From positions 67,976,569 through 68,040,568 of the forward strand of contig OX638368.1 in NCBI GenBank assembly GCA_951812925.1: 64,000 nt of DNA, written 5' to 3'. This stretch comes from Calliopum simillimum (taxonomy: Eukaryota; Arthropoda; Insecta; Diptera; Lauxaniidae). The translations under genes and the position numbers were made by a program. Below, in pieces: positions 21,906 through 33,247 of the stretch (positions are counted from its first letter, which is position 1; the number at the start of each line of letters is the position of its first letter). The notes under the pieces are model-generated. The model searched no databases, was not told the origin of the DNA, and saw nothing but the letters and a program-made list of their open reading frames with translations.

Positions 21906-22809
21906 ACACATGATTCACCTCAAACGTAAGGATCATATAGTTAAATTCATCGATTTAACACAAAAATGCGATATTTTTGTTTTTTCATGTACATTGGATA
22001 AAAAAACTTAGAAAATCGATTAAAAAAAAATGTGACGTGCTGGGGAAAAACTACGAGACACGGGTATTTTTCTTAACGTCTACTTTAAGAATTTTTTGAT
22101 TTTCTTATGTGTTTTTTTTTTTTGTGTCAAAAAATTTTATACGGTTCAAAAGATATGACCAAATCAAATTAAAAGATTGGGGCGGTGCCACGCCTCTTCA
22201 TAAGTATATACAAAGTCAAAGTCTATCTCATTCTTTAGTTTGTGCTAATGCGCTTTATTTTTCAAAGTTTCATTAAAATCGCTATAGCCGTTCTTAAGAA
22301 AAACAAGGCCACAATTTTTATATACCTACACAAATTAAGACCCTATAAAAAGAGAAGATATCTCAGAAACCGTATAAGATAGAGCAATTATAATGCCAGA
22401 TTCGGATTTAAAATTGCCAAATACATATAAAATGACTATTTTGATTTTTGTTTGTTGTATTTTATTTTCCAATTTTTTTTTTATGAAAATATTGGAAAAA
22501 ATTATATATTGTTTAAAAAATTATATAATTCCGACCGCGCTGCAAAATGTTTCTGATTTTAAATACAAAAAAACAATATTTTTAAAAAAAAAATCATCAA
22601 AATCGGAGCTGTTCTTGAGGAGTTCCATCTAAAAGGCTTTATTGACTCCACTAGCTATTGGAAGTACTAATACTACGCAGACGGAGTCGCGGGTAAATGC
22701 TAGTGTGTAAATAAATGTTAAAAGATTTTAAACTAATAATTTTTTCTAAATTTGACGATTCCTTGTGCATTTAAATTAACATAAAAAATTTTATCTTTCT
22801 CTTATTTAG

Positions 22810-23002
22810 GGACCTCAGCAACTTGCGTACTTTGACATACCTAGATGTATTTGGGATTCTGTCAGATACAGCTTTGGAAATGCTGGAACACAACTTTCCT
22901 TCACTAGGAATAAATAAATTTATTCATAGTTCCGTAGCAAGACCAACGGTTGGGACGCGGAGAACGTCTATTTGGGGCTTGCGAACACGGGATTACCCTT
23001 AA
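22810..23002 (+). CDS. Skp2: Skp2-like F-box/LRR protein, terminal exon
   Basis: Follows an acceptor (TTTCTCTTATTTAG) and completes the split ATG from 10932. It reads DLSNLRTLTYLDVFGILSDT, ALEMLEHNFPSLGINKFIHS, SVARPTVGTRRTSIWGLRTR and DYP, then TAA at 23000-23002. This matches the C-terminal tail of animal Skp2: the VFGI-x-x-D-x-x-L-x-x-L repeat, and the ARPTIG...IWG segment after the last LRR, which closes over the concave LRR face. The frame is intact and the splice phase agrees, so the gene is probably functional. The next 300 bp hold the polyadenylation signal and then a Tc1 terminus. Confidence 0.9.
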
Positions 23003-23023
23003 ATGTATGCTTTGTTAATATAC

Positions 23024-23029
23024 AATAAA
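23024..23029 (+). promoter_or_regulatory. Polyadenylation signal of Skp2
   Basis: AATAAA 22 bp after the stop codon, with further AATAAA-like copies at 23029-23047. This suggests a very short 3' UTR. Confidence 0.55.
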
Positions 23030-23089
23030 AATAAAATAGTAATAAAATCAACTGTTTCATTTTTCAACAGCTTAACCTTAGATGACATA

Positions 23090-23600
23090 CAGTCATGTGA
23101 AAAATAAAAGGGACACTGACATCAAAAAAGTCCAAACATAACTCTATTTCAATTTGAATTAACTAAACAAACATGTCACCAAATTTTCAATGTCTATGCA
23201 GTAAAGAACCGTTATCAGAGCAAAAATATTTTGAGTCGTATCGCAGTTATTGATCATTTTCCGAAGTGAGCTCAGTTTAGCCTGTGAAAAATAATAGGGA
23301 AACGAATGTTTACTAAATTATATTTTTAAAAAATTGCAGTTCTTAAATATTTTAGCGCGTATTCACAATCTTGTTGCGTCGTAGCAAATGCAAAATTATA
23401 TGAAATTACTAAAACAATCTTTTTCTACAAAAGTTACGAATACTTTACAAAAGTATTAATAACTTTCTGAGGGGCACCTCGCGGGGCAGCTAATTTTTTA
23501 CAGGCTTACAGAAAAATGCACACTGAATAAGAAGCATGTGGAAATAAGATGGATGTCCGTGAATGTTATAACATTTGTCTTATTAAAAACCACTTCAACA
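23090..23600. mobile_element. Terminal fragment of a Tc1/Paris-like element
   Basis: TA is followed by CAGTCATGTGAAAAATAAAA at 23088. A second, sub-terminal copy of GTGAAAAATAATAGGGAAAC lies at 23284. Repeated motifs inside a long terminus are typical of IR/DR-type Tc1 elements. No transposase is recognisable and the other end is not found. Confidence 0.45.
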
Positions 23601-23615
23601 ATTTTTTTTTGTGTA

Positions 23616-25125
23616 TGGGCAAATCAGAAAATAATATCCTCTTAGATGACCCAGTTTTTTAAAAAAAATATTTTTCATGTACAATAACCAATTGTGGTGG
23701 AATTTATTCCTAGACGTATAAGCTGAAATTTCCAATAGGCAAACAAAAAAATTTCGACCTGAGGGGGTGTCAGGAGGTCGTTTTATCTGAAAATTTTGGG
23801 AAAATCGAGATTTTCGATACTATACGGGACAGCACATATTTCAGAAGTAGTAGATATGTTACGGGGCACCTTTCCAAATATTCTGAAGTGAAATTCAAAA
23901 AAATCGTATGTGGGTCGTGGCGACAGAATGGGTTAAAAAGTCTAAATCACACATTACGGCCACATAACAGGTCCTAAAGTTCTGAAAAAAATCAAGCAAG
24001 TTCCTTGATAGAAAATAAATCGACTTTGCTTATGATATTTTTTAATCTATGCGCCCCCTGCCGAGTAAAAAATTAAAAACGCAAAATTTTGGGTAAAAAA
24101 TGCGATTATTGGCGATATGCGATCGAGCACACCATAGCGACACATAAGGCAAGATAGCGGGATATCTAACAAATATTCTGGAGCAAAATTCAGAAAAATC
24201 GTATGTGGGTCGTGCCGTCAGAAGGGGTTAAAAAGTTTAAAGTTTATGTTGTTTTTCTAATATAAGCGCCCCTGCCGAGTAAAAACGAAAAACGCTAATT
24301 TTTGGATAAAAAAACGTGATTTTTGGCGAATGCGATCGATCACACCATAGCGACACATAAGGTAAGATAACGGGATATCTAACTGTAAAGTGCGCTGCGG
24401 TCGCAGCAGCATCACATACACGAGAATCGATTTCGCATCTCCGTTCAGTATTGTTCTATTCCTCGATAAGCACAATTTTGAATAGTTTCAAATATGGTTT
24501 TTTCTTTTGTAAAACCTAGTGAGTTATCAAAAAAAGATGCAATACGTTGGAAACGCCGTAATGAGCGATATCAACTTTTCTGACGCCACGACCTTATGTG
24601 GCGCTATGGTGTGCTCGATCGCATTCGTCAAAAATCACGTTTTTTACCCAAAAATTAGCGTTTTTCATTTTTTACTCGGCAGGGGGCGCTTAAATTAAAA
24701 AAACATCATTGACAATTTTGTTTTATTTTCTATCAAGGAATTTGCTTGAATTTCCTCAGAATTTTAGGACCTGTTACTTGGCCGTAATGAGTGATTAAGA
24801 CTTTTTAACCCATTCTGTCGCCACGACCCACATACGATTTTTTTGAATTTTACTTCAGAATATTTGGAAAGGTGCCCCGTAACATATCTACTACTTCTGA
24901 AATATGTGCTCTCCCGTATAGTATCGAAAATCTCGATTTTCCCAAAATTTTCAGATAAAACGACCTCCTGACACCCCCTCAGGTCGAAATTTTTTTGTTC
25001 GCCTATTGGAAATTTCAGCTTATACGTTTAGAAATAAATTCCACCACATTTGGTTATTGTACATGAAAAAAATTTTGTTTTAAAAACTGGGTCATATAAG
25101 AGGAGATTATTTTCGGATTTGCCCA
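23616..25125. mobile_element. Foldback element with TA flanks
   Basis: Ends TGGGCAAATC / GATTTGCCCA with TA on both sides (23614-23615 and 25126-25127). Arms of about 550 bp carry CTGAGGGGGTGTCAGGAGGT, GGGGCACCTTTCCAAATATT and CGATCGAGCACACCATAGCG in mirrored order. The left arm has an extra direct copy (24180-24390) of its inner segment. No coding capacity. Confidence 0.7.
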
Positions 25126-25134
25126 TATACTTTC

Positions 25135-25604
25135 AGGAAATAGTTGCCTATTTATTAAAACATTAAACGAGACATAACGCTCTGGATACGCAAAAGTTCG
25201 CCAGCACAATATTTCTTCAAAAACTAAACTGAAAGGGTATTCATGGAAAATGGGAAAAAATTTATCCGAGCTATTGTGAAAAACTAATTCAAAGGATGCC
25301 AAAAGGACTAAACATGACAAATAAAAACAAAATAATGTACACTAATAACTGAACTCATGTAAAAATTATAAATTTGTTAAGGTGTACGACTTTGGCTTTG
25401 GTACTGAAAATGCTTCATTTCTGGAACTTTTTATTTATTTTCAAAAATAACGGAAAATTTCAAGTTTGGTTTTTTGTTAAAATTGAAGGATTAAATAGGC
25501 TATTTGAAAATGTACTTCAAATTTATTAAGTTATTTTTGCGTACTTAGTTTTGGGGCATCGAAAAAAAGTTTGTTTGGTGTACGACTTTGGCTTGGACCT
25601 ACTG
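25135..25604 (+). mobile_element. 3' part of a Tc1 element with transposase tail
   Basis: The reading ALDTQKFASTIF...GKWEKIYPSYCEKLIQRMPK resembles the extreme C-terminus of Tc1 transposases (pattern W..IP..YC..LI.SMP.R). It is followed by a 3' region ending GGCTTGGACCTACTG and then TA. The 7640-7913 segment is a second copy of this 3' end. The foldback element 23616-25125 inserted just upstream. Confidence 0.5.
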
Positions 25605-26985
25605 TAATTATCATCCGCTGACCAAAAAGTGGGCGCGATCGGAAAATGCCACGCTTCCTTTTTAACGATTCAAAGAATCGGCAATTTAAAACGCTATATC
25701 TCCTAAAATATACGAGCTAAGTAGTGGTAAGTAGGTGATTCGAAGAATGGACAATTTAAAACGCTATAACTCCTAAAATATACAAGATATTTCGATGAAA
25801 TTTGGTAGGTAGGTGCTCCACATAATTAGCATCCGCTGACCAAAAAGTGGGCGTGATCGGACAATGCCACGCCTATTTTTAAACGATTCAAAGAATCGGC
25901 ACTTTTAAACGCTATATCTCCAAAAATAGCTATTTCGATGAAATTAAAAATTACAATTATGTATGTATATTAGTTGGAAAATTTTGTGAAAAGTATGAAG
26001 CAGCCCTAAAAATACATTTGGAATACTCAGCTAAATAAACTTTAGGTAGAAAGAAAATTTTACGAAAAAAAATGTGTCAGGTTTGTTTGGCAAGTGAAGA
26101 AATTTTGTTTAATCAGTTTTACTGCCGCAGTTAGAAACTCTTACAAGAAAAATGTAATTTCAGTCTAATTTTTGTAAAAAATCGAGATTTTAACACAAAA
26201 ACACTTTGTCAAAAGTAAGCGTGGCATTGTCCGATCACCGGGTCAACGGATGCTAATTATGTGGAGCACCTACCTACCAAATTTCATCGAAATAGCTCGT
26301 ATATTTTAGGAGTTATAGCGTTTTAAATAGTCCATTCTTCGAATCGGTATAAGTGGGCGTGGCATTTTCCGATGACGCCCACTTTTTGGTCAGCGGATGA
26401 TAATTATGTGGAGCATCTACCTATCAAATTTCATCGAAATAGCTCGTATATTTTAGGAGATATAGCGTTTTAAAGTGCCGATTCTTTGAAGCGTTAAAAA
26501 GTAGGCGTGTCATTTTCCGATCACGCCCACTTTTTGGTCAGCGGATGCTAATTATGTGGAGCACCTACCTACCAAATTTCATCGAAATAGCTCGTATATT
26601 TTAGGAGATATAGCGTTTTAAATTGCCGATTCTTTGAATCGTTAAAAAGTAGGCGTGTCATTTTCCGATCACGCCCACTTTTTGGTCAGCGGATAATAAT
26701 TATGTGGAGCACCTACCTATCAAATTTCATCGAAATAGCTCGTATATTTTAGGAGATATAGCGTTTTAAAGTGCCGATTCTTTGAATCGTTAAAAAGTAG
26801 GCGTGGCATTTTCCGATCACGCCCACTTTTTGGTCAGTGGATGATAATTATGTGGAGCACCTACCTATCAAATTTCATCGAAATAGCTTTTATATTTTGG
26901 GAGATATAGCGTTTTAAAGTGCCGATCCTTTGAATCGTTAAAAAGTAGGGGTGGCATTTTCCGATCACGCAATTTCCAAATTGGT
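25605..26985. repeat. 148-bp satellite in two opposed blocks
   Basis: The right block has five direct units; the marker ATTATGTGGAGC starts at 26256, 26403, 26551, 26699 and 26847, giving a period of 147-148 bp. The left block (25605-25940) holds just over two units in the opposite orientation, separated by about 270 bp of unrelated DNA. Each unit contains GGCGTGGCATTTTCCGATCA and a CACTTTTTGGTCAGCGGATG box. Confidence 0.85.
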
Positions 26986-28080
26986 TGAATTCTAGGAAAC
27001 AAGATGTTGGTTTACCTAGCACAATTTCCTCAAATAAATATTAAAACTTTTACCTTTCTAAGTTTTAAAAACTCCACGTTTCCCAGAAAAGTATAAAAAT
27101 TTTATATTAAAATCCGTAAATTCGATTTTTCCAAGTGAATTTTTGATTAAATATTAAAAACCGCGTGAAATTTTATTTTTGCGTTGTTTTTTTTTTCTAA
27201 TTTTTATATAGCGGAGCTAGCTAAGAATATCGGTATTGATTTAATCACTTGTAATCTGCAAAAGAATGAGAAATTACAACCGGTTGCATATTCAACCTCT
27301 CATGTAGTCATAATTTTGGTAAACGGTATAGTAAAAGCATTATAGTTTCTAGCATAAAACACTGCAGTGTTCGGCAAAGTCAGCCTTCACACACTTTATG
27401 TGAGATCAGTGTAAGATAAACAAATTTTACATCAATATTTAGGCCAAGCTAGTGAAGATCTACATACGAACGACTGTAGTGTGCAGAGAGTCTGAACCAA
27501 ACACACACTCACCGACTAAAGTAAAAACTGATTACATTATACGGAGTGGGCAACTTTTGAACAAATTAGAAAACATAGCATGTATAACAGTTGAGCAAAG
27601 AGTTTTGCAAATAACAAAATAAAAATATTTTGATTTCTTATTAAACTATATTTCAATGGAATCGAAAATTTAATAAAAATTACAAATTTGTTGAATCAAC
27701 TTATATATTCAAAATATGGAAACGATATTTTTTTTTTATAGAAAAATATTGTGCTATTTACTTAACGAAATTTTGTAATTAATGTGCGTAGAAGAATAAC
27801 AAATTTGTGTATAATAAAATATTGCTGCCATTACAGTACAAGCAGCTTTTCTGCACTCTCACCCACGCACATTTCCGTGGTTTCTTTTGTGTCGCATCTG
27901 TAGCGATCGTCGCCAAAATCTCGCTTTGTGCTTGGCAAAGTTGCAAAATACACCCCATCTATAAACAGGATTGTATACTTATTTTTTTGGTTTTTATAAG
28001 ATAAACCATTTTTTTTAGTATGAAGTTGTTGAAAAAAAAAATTCAATGCTTGCATAAAAATGATCGATTGCATTTACGTC
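26986..28080. other. Gap with a possible retroelement scrap
   Basis: No gene is supported. Around 27250-27345 the translation LQKNEKLQPVAYSTSHVV and GIVKAL faintly resembles the RNase H region of LTR retrotransposons (KL-x-PVAY-x-S). It is short and interrupted by stops, so the assignment is weak. Confidence 0.25.
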
Positions 28081-28084
28081 GCAA

Positions 28085-30625
28085 CTGCCCACGGTGCTCT
28101 TGAACAGTCGATAGGTTTTGTGGATATGTGGAGAAAATCTGTGAATGGGGTTTCATTTGTATTAGTTTAGTGGTCTGAAAAATGCAAACCCTGAAATCGT
28201 AGCTGATCATCCCCGCGAAATATCGCAAAAATACATATCCCATATAAAATAAAAAAAAATTCTGAAAAAAAAAACGCAACAGACAAATATAAAAATAGTT
28301 ATTTTTAATGTATTTTGCAATGCTAAATCTGAATCCGGCCTTAAAATTGCTATATCTCATACGGTTTTTGAGATATCTTAGCATAAACAAGGAAAAAAGA
28401 CCGTTTTTGCTATATTTTGAAGCTATATAACTATTGTTTAGAACTTTTATACGCAAAATTCGATACATTATCTGAAAGATCCAATTTTTTTCTTTAAGAC
28501 CGCATTTAAATTACGTCAATAGCTTAATTTTTCACCAAAATATCGTAGACTGAAATTATGACAAAACACGTTTTTTGCACTTTTTTAACTTTTTAGGTTA
28601 GGATATCTCCGAGAAAAATAAAGATATCGACATTATTTGAATTACGTTTAAAAGATTGATTAGAGCTTTCCATTTCTGCATCAGAATTTACGGATATACG
28701 TCCTGTTATATAGCTCCAAAACACAGCAATAAAACATAGCATCGGCTTTTTTTCCTAGTTTAGGCTAAGATATCTCAAAAACCAAATGAGATACAGCAAT
28801 TTTAAGGCCGGATTCGGATTCAGCATTGCAAAATGCATAACTATTTTTATATTTGTTTGCTGCGTTTTTTTTCCGAATTTTTTTTATTTTATATGAGAGT
28901 ACCTGGAGACCGATCCCTGCTCGGTCAACAATCAAGTCTTATTATTTCAGTCAATGCTTTTATTCATAGCTATTCTTTGTTATGAAACTTGTACCTTTTC
29001 ACCTCTAATAGTCATGCTTTCAAAATGATAAATAAACCGATGAAAATATAAATAAGAAAGAACTCGGAAAGAATCGAATGTTATAGGAAAATATCAAAAA
29101 CTCAAATAGAATGCCCTAAAATATTTCGTCTTTTGTATGGGGGCTGAAATATCTTATCTTCAAAGGATCAAAACTCGAAAAATAAGAGTCCTATTGGAAA
29201 AATCTGAAAGGATATTTTGATAAGGAAGAGTGCGGCTATTTGATGCTATTAATAAAAAAGAATTTCATCTTTTTTTGTACGCTATGAGACTGAACAAAGC
29301 GTTTTCTTCAATTTCAAGCAAGGGTATTTCAAAATCCCGCAGGTATAATGACAGTTCTGCTAATGAAGATCGATTCAGCGTCAAAAAGTACATAAAACTG
29401 CACCGAATTTCATCAAAATATTATGTTGCATCATTTGCGAGAAATAGCATTTGATGTGTTTTTCTTGTATGGGAGGTTCCACGCGTACCGGCGATATTTT
29501 GCCCACTTTCAGGTCGTAGGTGCCAAATAGCAAGTAGGCTCCCTACATTTAAATTCAGAAAGATTGCTTTTGTAGTTTTCTATTTATAGCGTATTATATT
29601 TTTGTGGGCGGTGCCACGCCCTTCAATGAATTTTCCCAATACAACGACATATCACATATTAATCCTTGTTTGCAGTGGTAACATCTCCTAAATTTTCATT
29701 AAAATTATTGGAATCGTTTTCAAGTAATATTGAATCAAAATTTTCAATGGTTAAAAAGGAGGCGTGGTACTTCTTTGATACCGCCCACTTTTCGGCTATT
29801 ACAAGGCATTGATAAGCAGTACCTACACACTAAATTTCATTAAAATATCTTGTAACATTTGCGAGAAATAGCATTTAACGTATTTTGCTTGTATGGGAGG
29901 TTCCACGCGCAACGGCGATATTTTGCCCACTTTCATAACAGAGATGTCTTTTAGCAATTTGGCTCCCCACAGTTAATTTTAGAATGATTACTTTATTAGT
30001 TTTCTTTTTATACCGTATTATATTTTTGTAGGCGGTGCCACGCTCTTCAACGAGTTTTCCCAAAATAGTGGTTTATCACATATTAATCCTTGTTTACAGA
30101 GGTAACATCTCCTAAATTTTCATTAAAATTGTTGGAGTCGTTTTCGAGTAATATTGAATCAAAATTTTCAAGGACTTTTTGTCTGTTACAAGGTATTATC
30201 AAGTCGTACCCGCTCACCAAATTTCATCCAAATAGCTTGAATGGTTTGCGAGTTATGACTAAATCGAATTTAAAATTTAACGCAGTGCCACGCCCTCTGG
30301 CGAGCATTTGGAAAGTTCAAACCTAGCTCATTCTTCATTGTATGCTAATATCTAACACTATTCCAAGTTTCATTGAAATCGCTGTAGCCGTTTTCGAGAA
30401 AAAAATATTGAGTACAAAAAAACAAACAAACAAAACAACAAACAAAAAAACATACAATTTTAGCTCGTATAAGAAGAGAAGATATGTATTTTTGCGATAT
30501 TTCGCGGGGATGATCAGCTACGATTTCGGGGTTTGCATTTTTTAGACCACTAAACTAATACAAATGAAACCCCATTCACAGATTTTCTCCACATATTCAA
30601 AAAACCTATCGACTGTTCAAGAGCA
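28085..30625. repeat. Inverted repeat pair flanking other repeats
   Basis: The segment 28085-28225 (TCGATAGGTTTT..., AAATCGTAGCTGATCATCCC) recurs inverted at 30485-30625. Inside it, 28290-28380 recurs inverted at 28785-28890 (AATTGCTATATCTCAT, GCAATGCTAAATCTGAAT). No gene is present. Confidence 0.6.
29420..30285. repeat. Tandem duplication of a 423-bp unit
   Basis: Two direct, diverged copies: GCGAGAAATAGCATTT at 29438 and 29861, GGGAGGTTCCACGCG, GGCGATATTTTGCCCACTTT, GGCGGTGCCACGC and CACATATTAATCCTTGTTT in the same order in both. Confidence 0.75.
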
Positions 30626-30847
30626 CCGTGTGCCTATGCTGCGTCATGAGTTATGTGTTGTTGTTGTCTTTTCCTTCTCTTTAATTTATTGTTTTTTTTT
30701 TATTTTTGAAGAAAGAACACAGCATTTGATGCTGTGTTGTTGATGAGAGCAAAAATGAGAGTGATTTTGTCAGTGATGCCAACTCAATATTTTCAATACT
30801 TTTCGACATTTTTTGAAATGTACAAGAGGAACTGTCTAGCATAGAGG

Positions 30848-31290
30848 TTGTAGAATCATGGTCTGGGGAAGCTTCACTGCGCAAGGAATCGCTCCAATTC
30901 AAAGTGTTGAAGGCACTATGAAGTCTAATGATTATTAAGACTTACTACAAAATACTATGATGCCATATGCAACTTGGAAAATGACACTTAAATGGATATC
31001 CCTGCATGATAACAACCCTAAGCACACGTCGAAAGTGGTAAAAGTTTGGATAAAATGACAAAATATTGATGTTCATCAATGCCCCGCGGAGTCGCCAGAT
31101 CTAAACCTAATCAAATCGTCAAGTCACGAAAATACATTGCTTATTATGCAATCAAAAATTTAGAAAACAGGATGAGTTGTTTTATGAAGTTAAGAAACGG
31201 TAGCAGCACTCATTTGTAAATAGTTTTATCGCATCCATGTCAAAAATATGCACTGCTGTTATGAAAAACAGGGGTTATTCCATTAAATAT
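30848..31290 (+). pseudogene. Tc1-like transposase fragment
   Basis: Reads RIMVWGSFTAQGIAPIQ, VEGTMKSNDY, a stop, LLQNTMMPYATWKM, then ISLHDNNPKHTSKVVKVWIK, a stop and PAESPDLNLIK. This is the second half of a Tc1 DDE domain. The middle Asp (HDN) is present, but the last catalytic residue of the usual PDLNPIE motif is Lys here. The tail MHCCYEKQG resembles the C-terminal end. Upstream DNA-binding domains are missing. The 3' end (31300-31363) shares GTTGCAAATGTTTTGCACAG with 33382-33401, a second terminus of the same family. Confidence 0.75.
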
Positions 31291-31402
31291 TGATTTTTTT
31301 AGTTATTAATTTGTAATTTAAATTAATAGTTGCAAATGTTTTGCACAGCCAATACCGATATATTTTTATATTGCACTTCAGTTTTAGTTTTTTATTATAG
31401 TA

Positions 31403-32058
31403 CGTAGGTTGCCTTTTATATTTCGGGATTGGCCAACACTAATGTCAATAGCTAAAATCTGGCAACATTTGTGTTGCTTACAGTGACTTGAAAAAATCAA
31501 TTTGGCAAAAATATGGAATTAACTCGTGAACGTTTTCGTGCGATCATTTTTCACAATAAGAGTGCATCGATGAACTTAAACCTTTGTATGGCGATGAAGC
31601 ACCATCCTATAGCACTGTGAAAAACTGGTTTAATGAATTCAATCATGGCCGTCGCTCACTCCAAGCCGAATTTCGTGAAGGTCGTCCAAAATCAGTTGTT
31701 GTTCCGGAAACCATTGATGCTGTGCTCCGACTGATATTGCAAGATCGTCATGTGACCTATCGTGAGATTGAGACAACCTTAGGCATTAGTGGGACCAGCA
31801 TACATTCAGTATTGCATGAACACCTGGCCGTAAAAAAGATTTGTTCTCGTTGGAAACCCCATAATTTATCAATTGCTTAAATTTTCAATGGAAAAATTGA
31901 TTTTCTTAACTCACTGTAAACAAAACAAATATCACTTGTACATCAAAACGTTGTGAGTACGTTTATGCTAAAAAATGTCAAACTTTATTATGGTGTTGCC
32001 AGATTTTAGCTATTGACATCAGTATTGCCCAATCCCGAAATATAAAAGGCAACCCTCG
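31403..32058 (+). mobile_element. mariner element, internally deleted, with N-terminal domain
   Basis: TA flanks at 31401-31402 and 32059-32060. Inverted ends share GGTTGCCTTTTATATTTCGG and continue for about 65 bp to AGCTAAAATCTGGCAACA. It holds the paired helix-turn-helix of a mariner transposase (from 31514): MELTRERFRAIIFHN, a small deletion causing a frameshift, then YGDEAPSYSTVKNWFNEFNH, GRRSLQAEFREGRPKSVVVP, ETIDAVLRLILQDRHVTYRE, SIHSVLHEHLAVKKICSRW and KPHNLSIA. The catalytic domain is deleted. It inserted into the terminus of the foldback repeat that continues at 32061. Confidence 0.8.
31584..31880 (+). pseudogene. mariner transposase DNA-binding domain remnant
   Basis: This 98-codon open frame covers most of the two helix-turn-helix motifs and the REGRPKSVVVP linker that bind mariner inverted repeats. 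The first about 25 residues are in another frame (from 31514) because of a deletion near 31560. It lacks the WVPHEL/HN(D) region and all DD34D residues. It ends in a stop just after the point where the catalytic domain should begin. Confidence 0.8.
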
Positions 32059-33247
32059 TACAATCGTTTGGGAGAATAAAATGATGTTACCTGGAAAGTT
32101 TTGCGGGATTTTTGCAAGTGAGTTATTTTATAGATTTCGATGTGCTCTTTAAGAATTTCAATTTTGCTACCTCGAGTCATGTTCGCTCTCGCCGCCATAT
32201 TGGAAAAATGGCGTCCAAAATCAGTTTTTTACAAATATCTCTTTTATGGTTACATTTAGAGAAAAATATTGTGACGCAATATTGTAGCTTACAAAATTTT
32301 CTATAAAAATTACCTCTTAATTGTTTTCGTACGACATATGACTCAGGAGATATCCTAATTCAAAATTTGAAAAAAATTAGTAAATTGTGCATGCCTCTGA
32401 TAAGTAGGCACAGTGATGTGTTGAGCTTAAAATTACGATAACTCATGAGTCACACGTTCAAAGTAAAAACATCTATTTATAAGGAGTTACTTCCACTACA
32501 AGTTACATAGTATTTTTTTGTTCACATGAGCTATAGTTCAGGAGATATTTTTTCAACAAACCTAAAGCTTATAAAAAAGCCGGTTTTTCAAAATAGCTCC
32601 AAAAAGGTTCGTCCTAGAAAAAATATTATTCATGCATTTTGTAGAACGTTCAATTACCCATAAGGGTCTCTCCGAACTGTTTTTTTGTCAGACTTACCCT
32701 TCATGAGAAATCGCGACTTGAAAATCATTCAAAATTGAACATTGTACTATGCTGCCTACTATTTTGAAAAAACGTTTTTTTTTCTAAATTTCAGGATTGT
32801 TGAAAAAATATAGATCATGTGAACAAGAAAATGATATGTAACTTGTAGTGGAAGTAATTCCCGTTCATGAGTTATCGTAATTTTAAGCCCAACACATCAC
32901 TGTGCCTACTCATAAGCGGCATGCACAATTTACTAATTTTTTCAAATTTTGAATTAGGATATCTCCTGAGTTATATGTCGTACGAAAACAATAGAGAGGT
33001 CATTTATATAGAAAATTTTATAAGCTACAATATTGCTTCACAATATTTTTCTCTAAATGTAACCGTAAAAGAGATATTTGTAAAAAACTGATTTTGGACG
33101 CCATTTTTCCAATAAGGCGGCTAGAGCGAAGACGACTCGAGGTAGCAAAGTTGAAATTCTGAAAAAGCATATCGAAATCTATAAAATAACTCACTAGCAA
33201 AAATCCCGCAAAACTTTCCAGGTAAAACTACCAAATGACTGTACTAT
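32059..33247. repeat. Foldback repeat (copy 2), the reference copy
   Basis: Arms 32059-32745 and 32750-33247 are inverted copies: GTTACCTGGAAAGTTTTGCG at 32088 against CGCAAAACTTTCCAGGTA at 33211. The outer sequence is GTACAATCGTTTGGG on the left (split by the mariner) and CCAAATGACTGTAC on the right, each next to TA. The right arm lacks about 170 bp of the innermost left-arm sequence. The same family makes up 2738-7597. Open frames in it are shadows of the palindrome. Confidence 0.75.

Larger units (their letters stand above)
10933..22809 (+). other. Skp2 intron, about 11.9 kb, filled with transposons
   Basis: Starts GTAAGTA and ends TTCTCTTATTTAG. It contains at least four Helentron-like repeats, a Transib element, mariner and Tc1 pseudogenes, foldback MITEs and a roughly 6 kb inverted duplication. 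The unique sequence recognisable as non-repeat is limited to a few hundred bases after the donor and before the acceptor. Confidence 0.8.

Noticed and set aside
27230..27400. Ty3/gypsy RNase H domain
   Set aside because: Only about 18 residues look similar and stops follow; listed at low confidence in a gap entry rather than as an element.
28043..28468. 141-codon minus frame as a membrane protein
   Set aside because: It spans an inverted repeat pair shared with 28785-28890 and 30485-30625; its composition is that of AT-rich repeat DNA.
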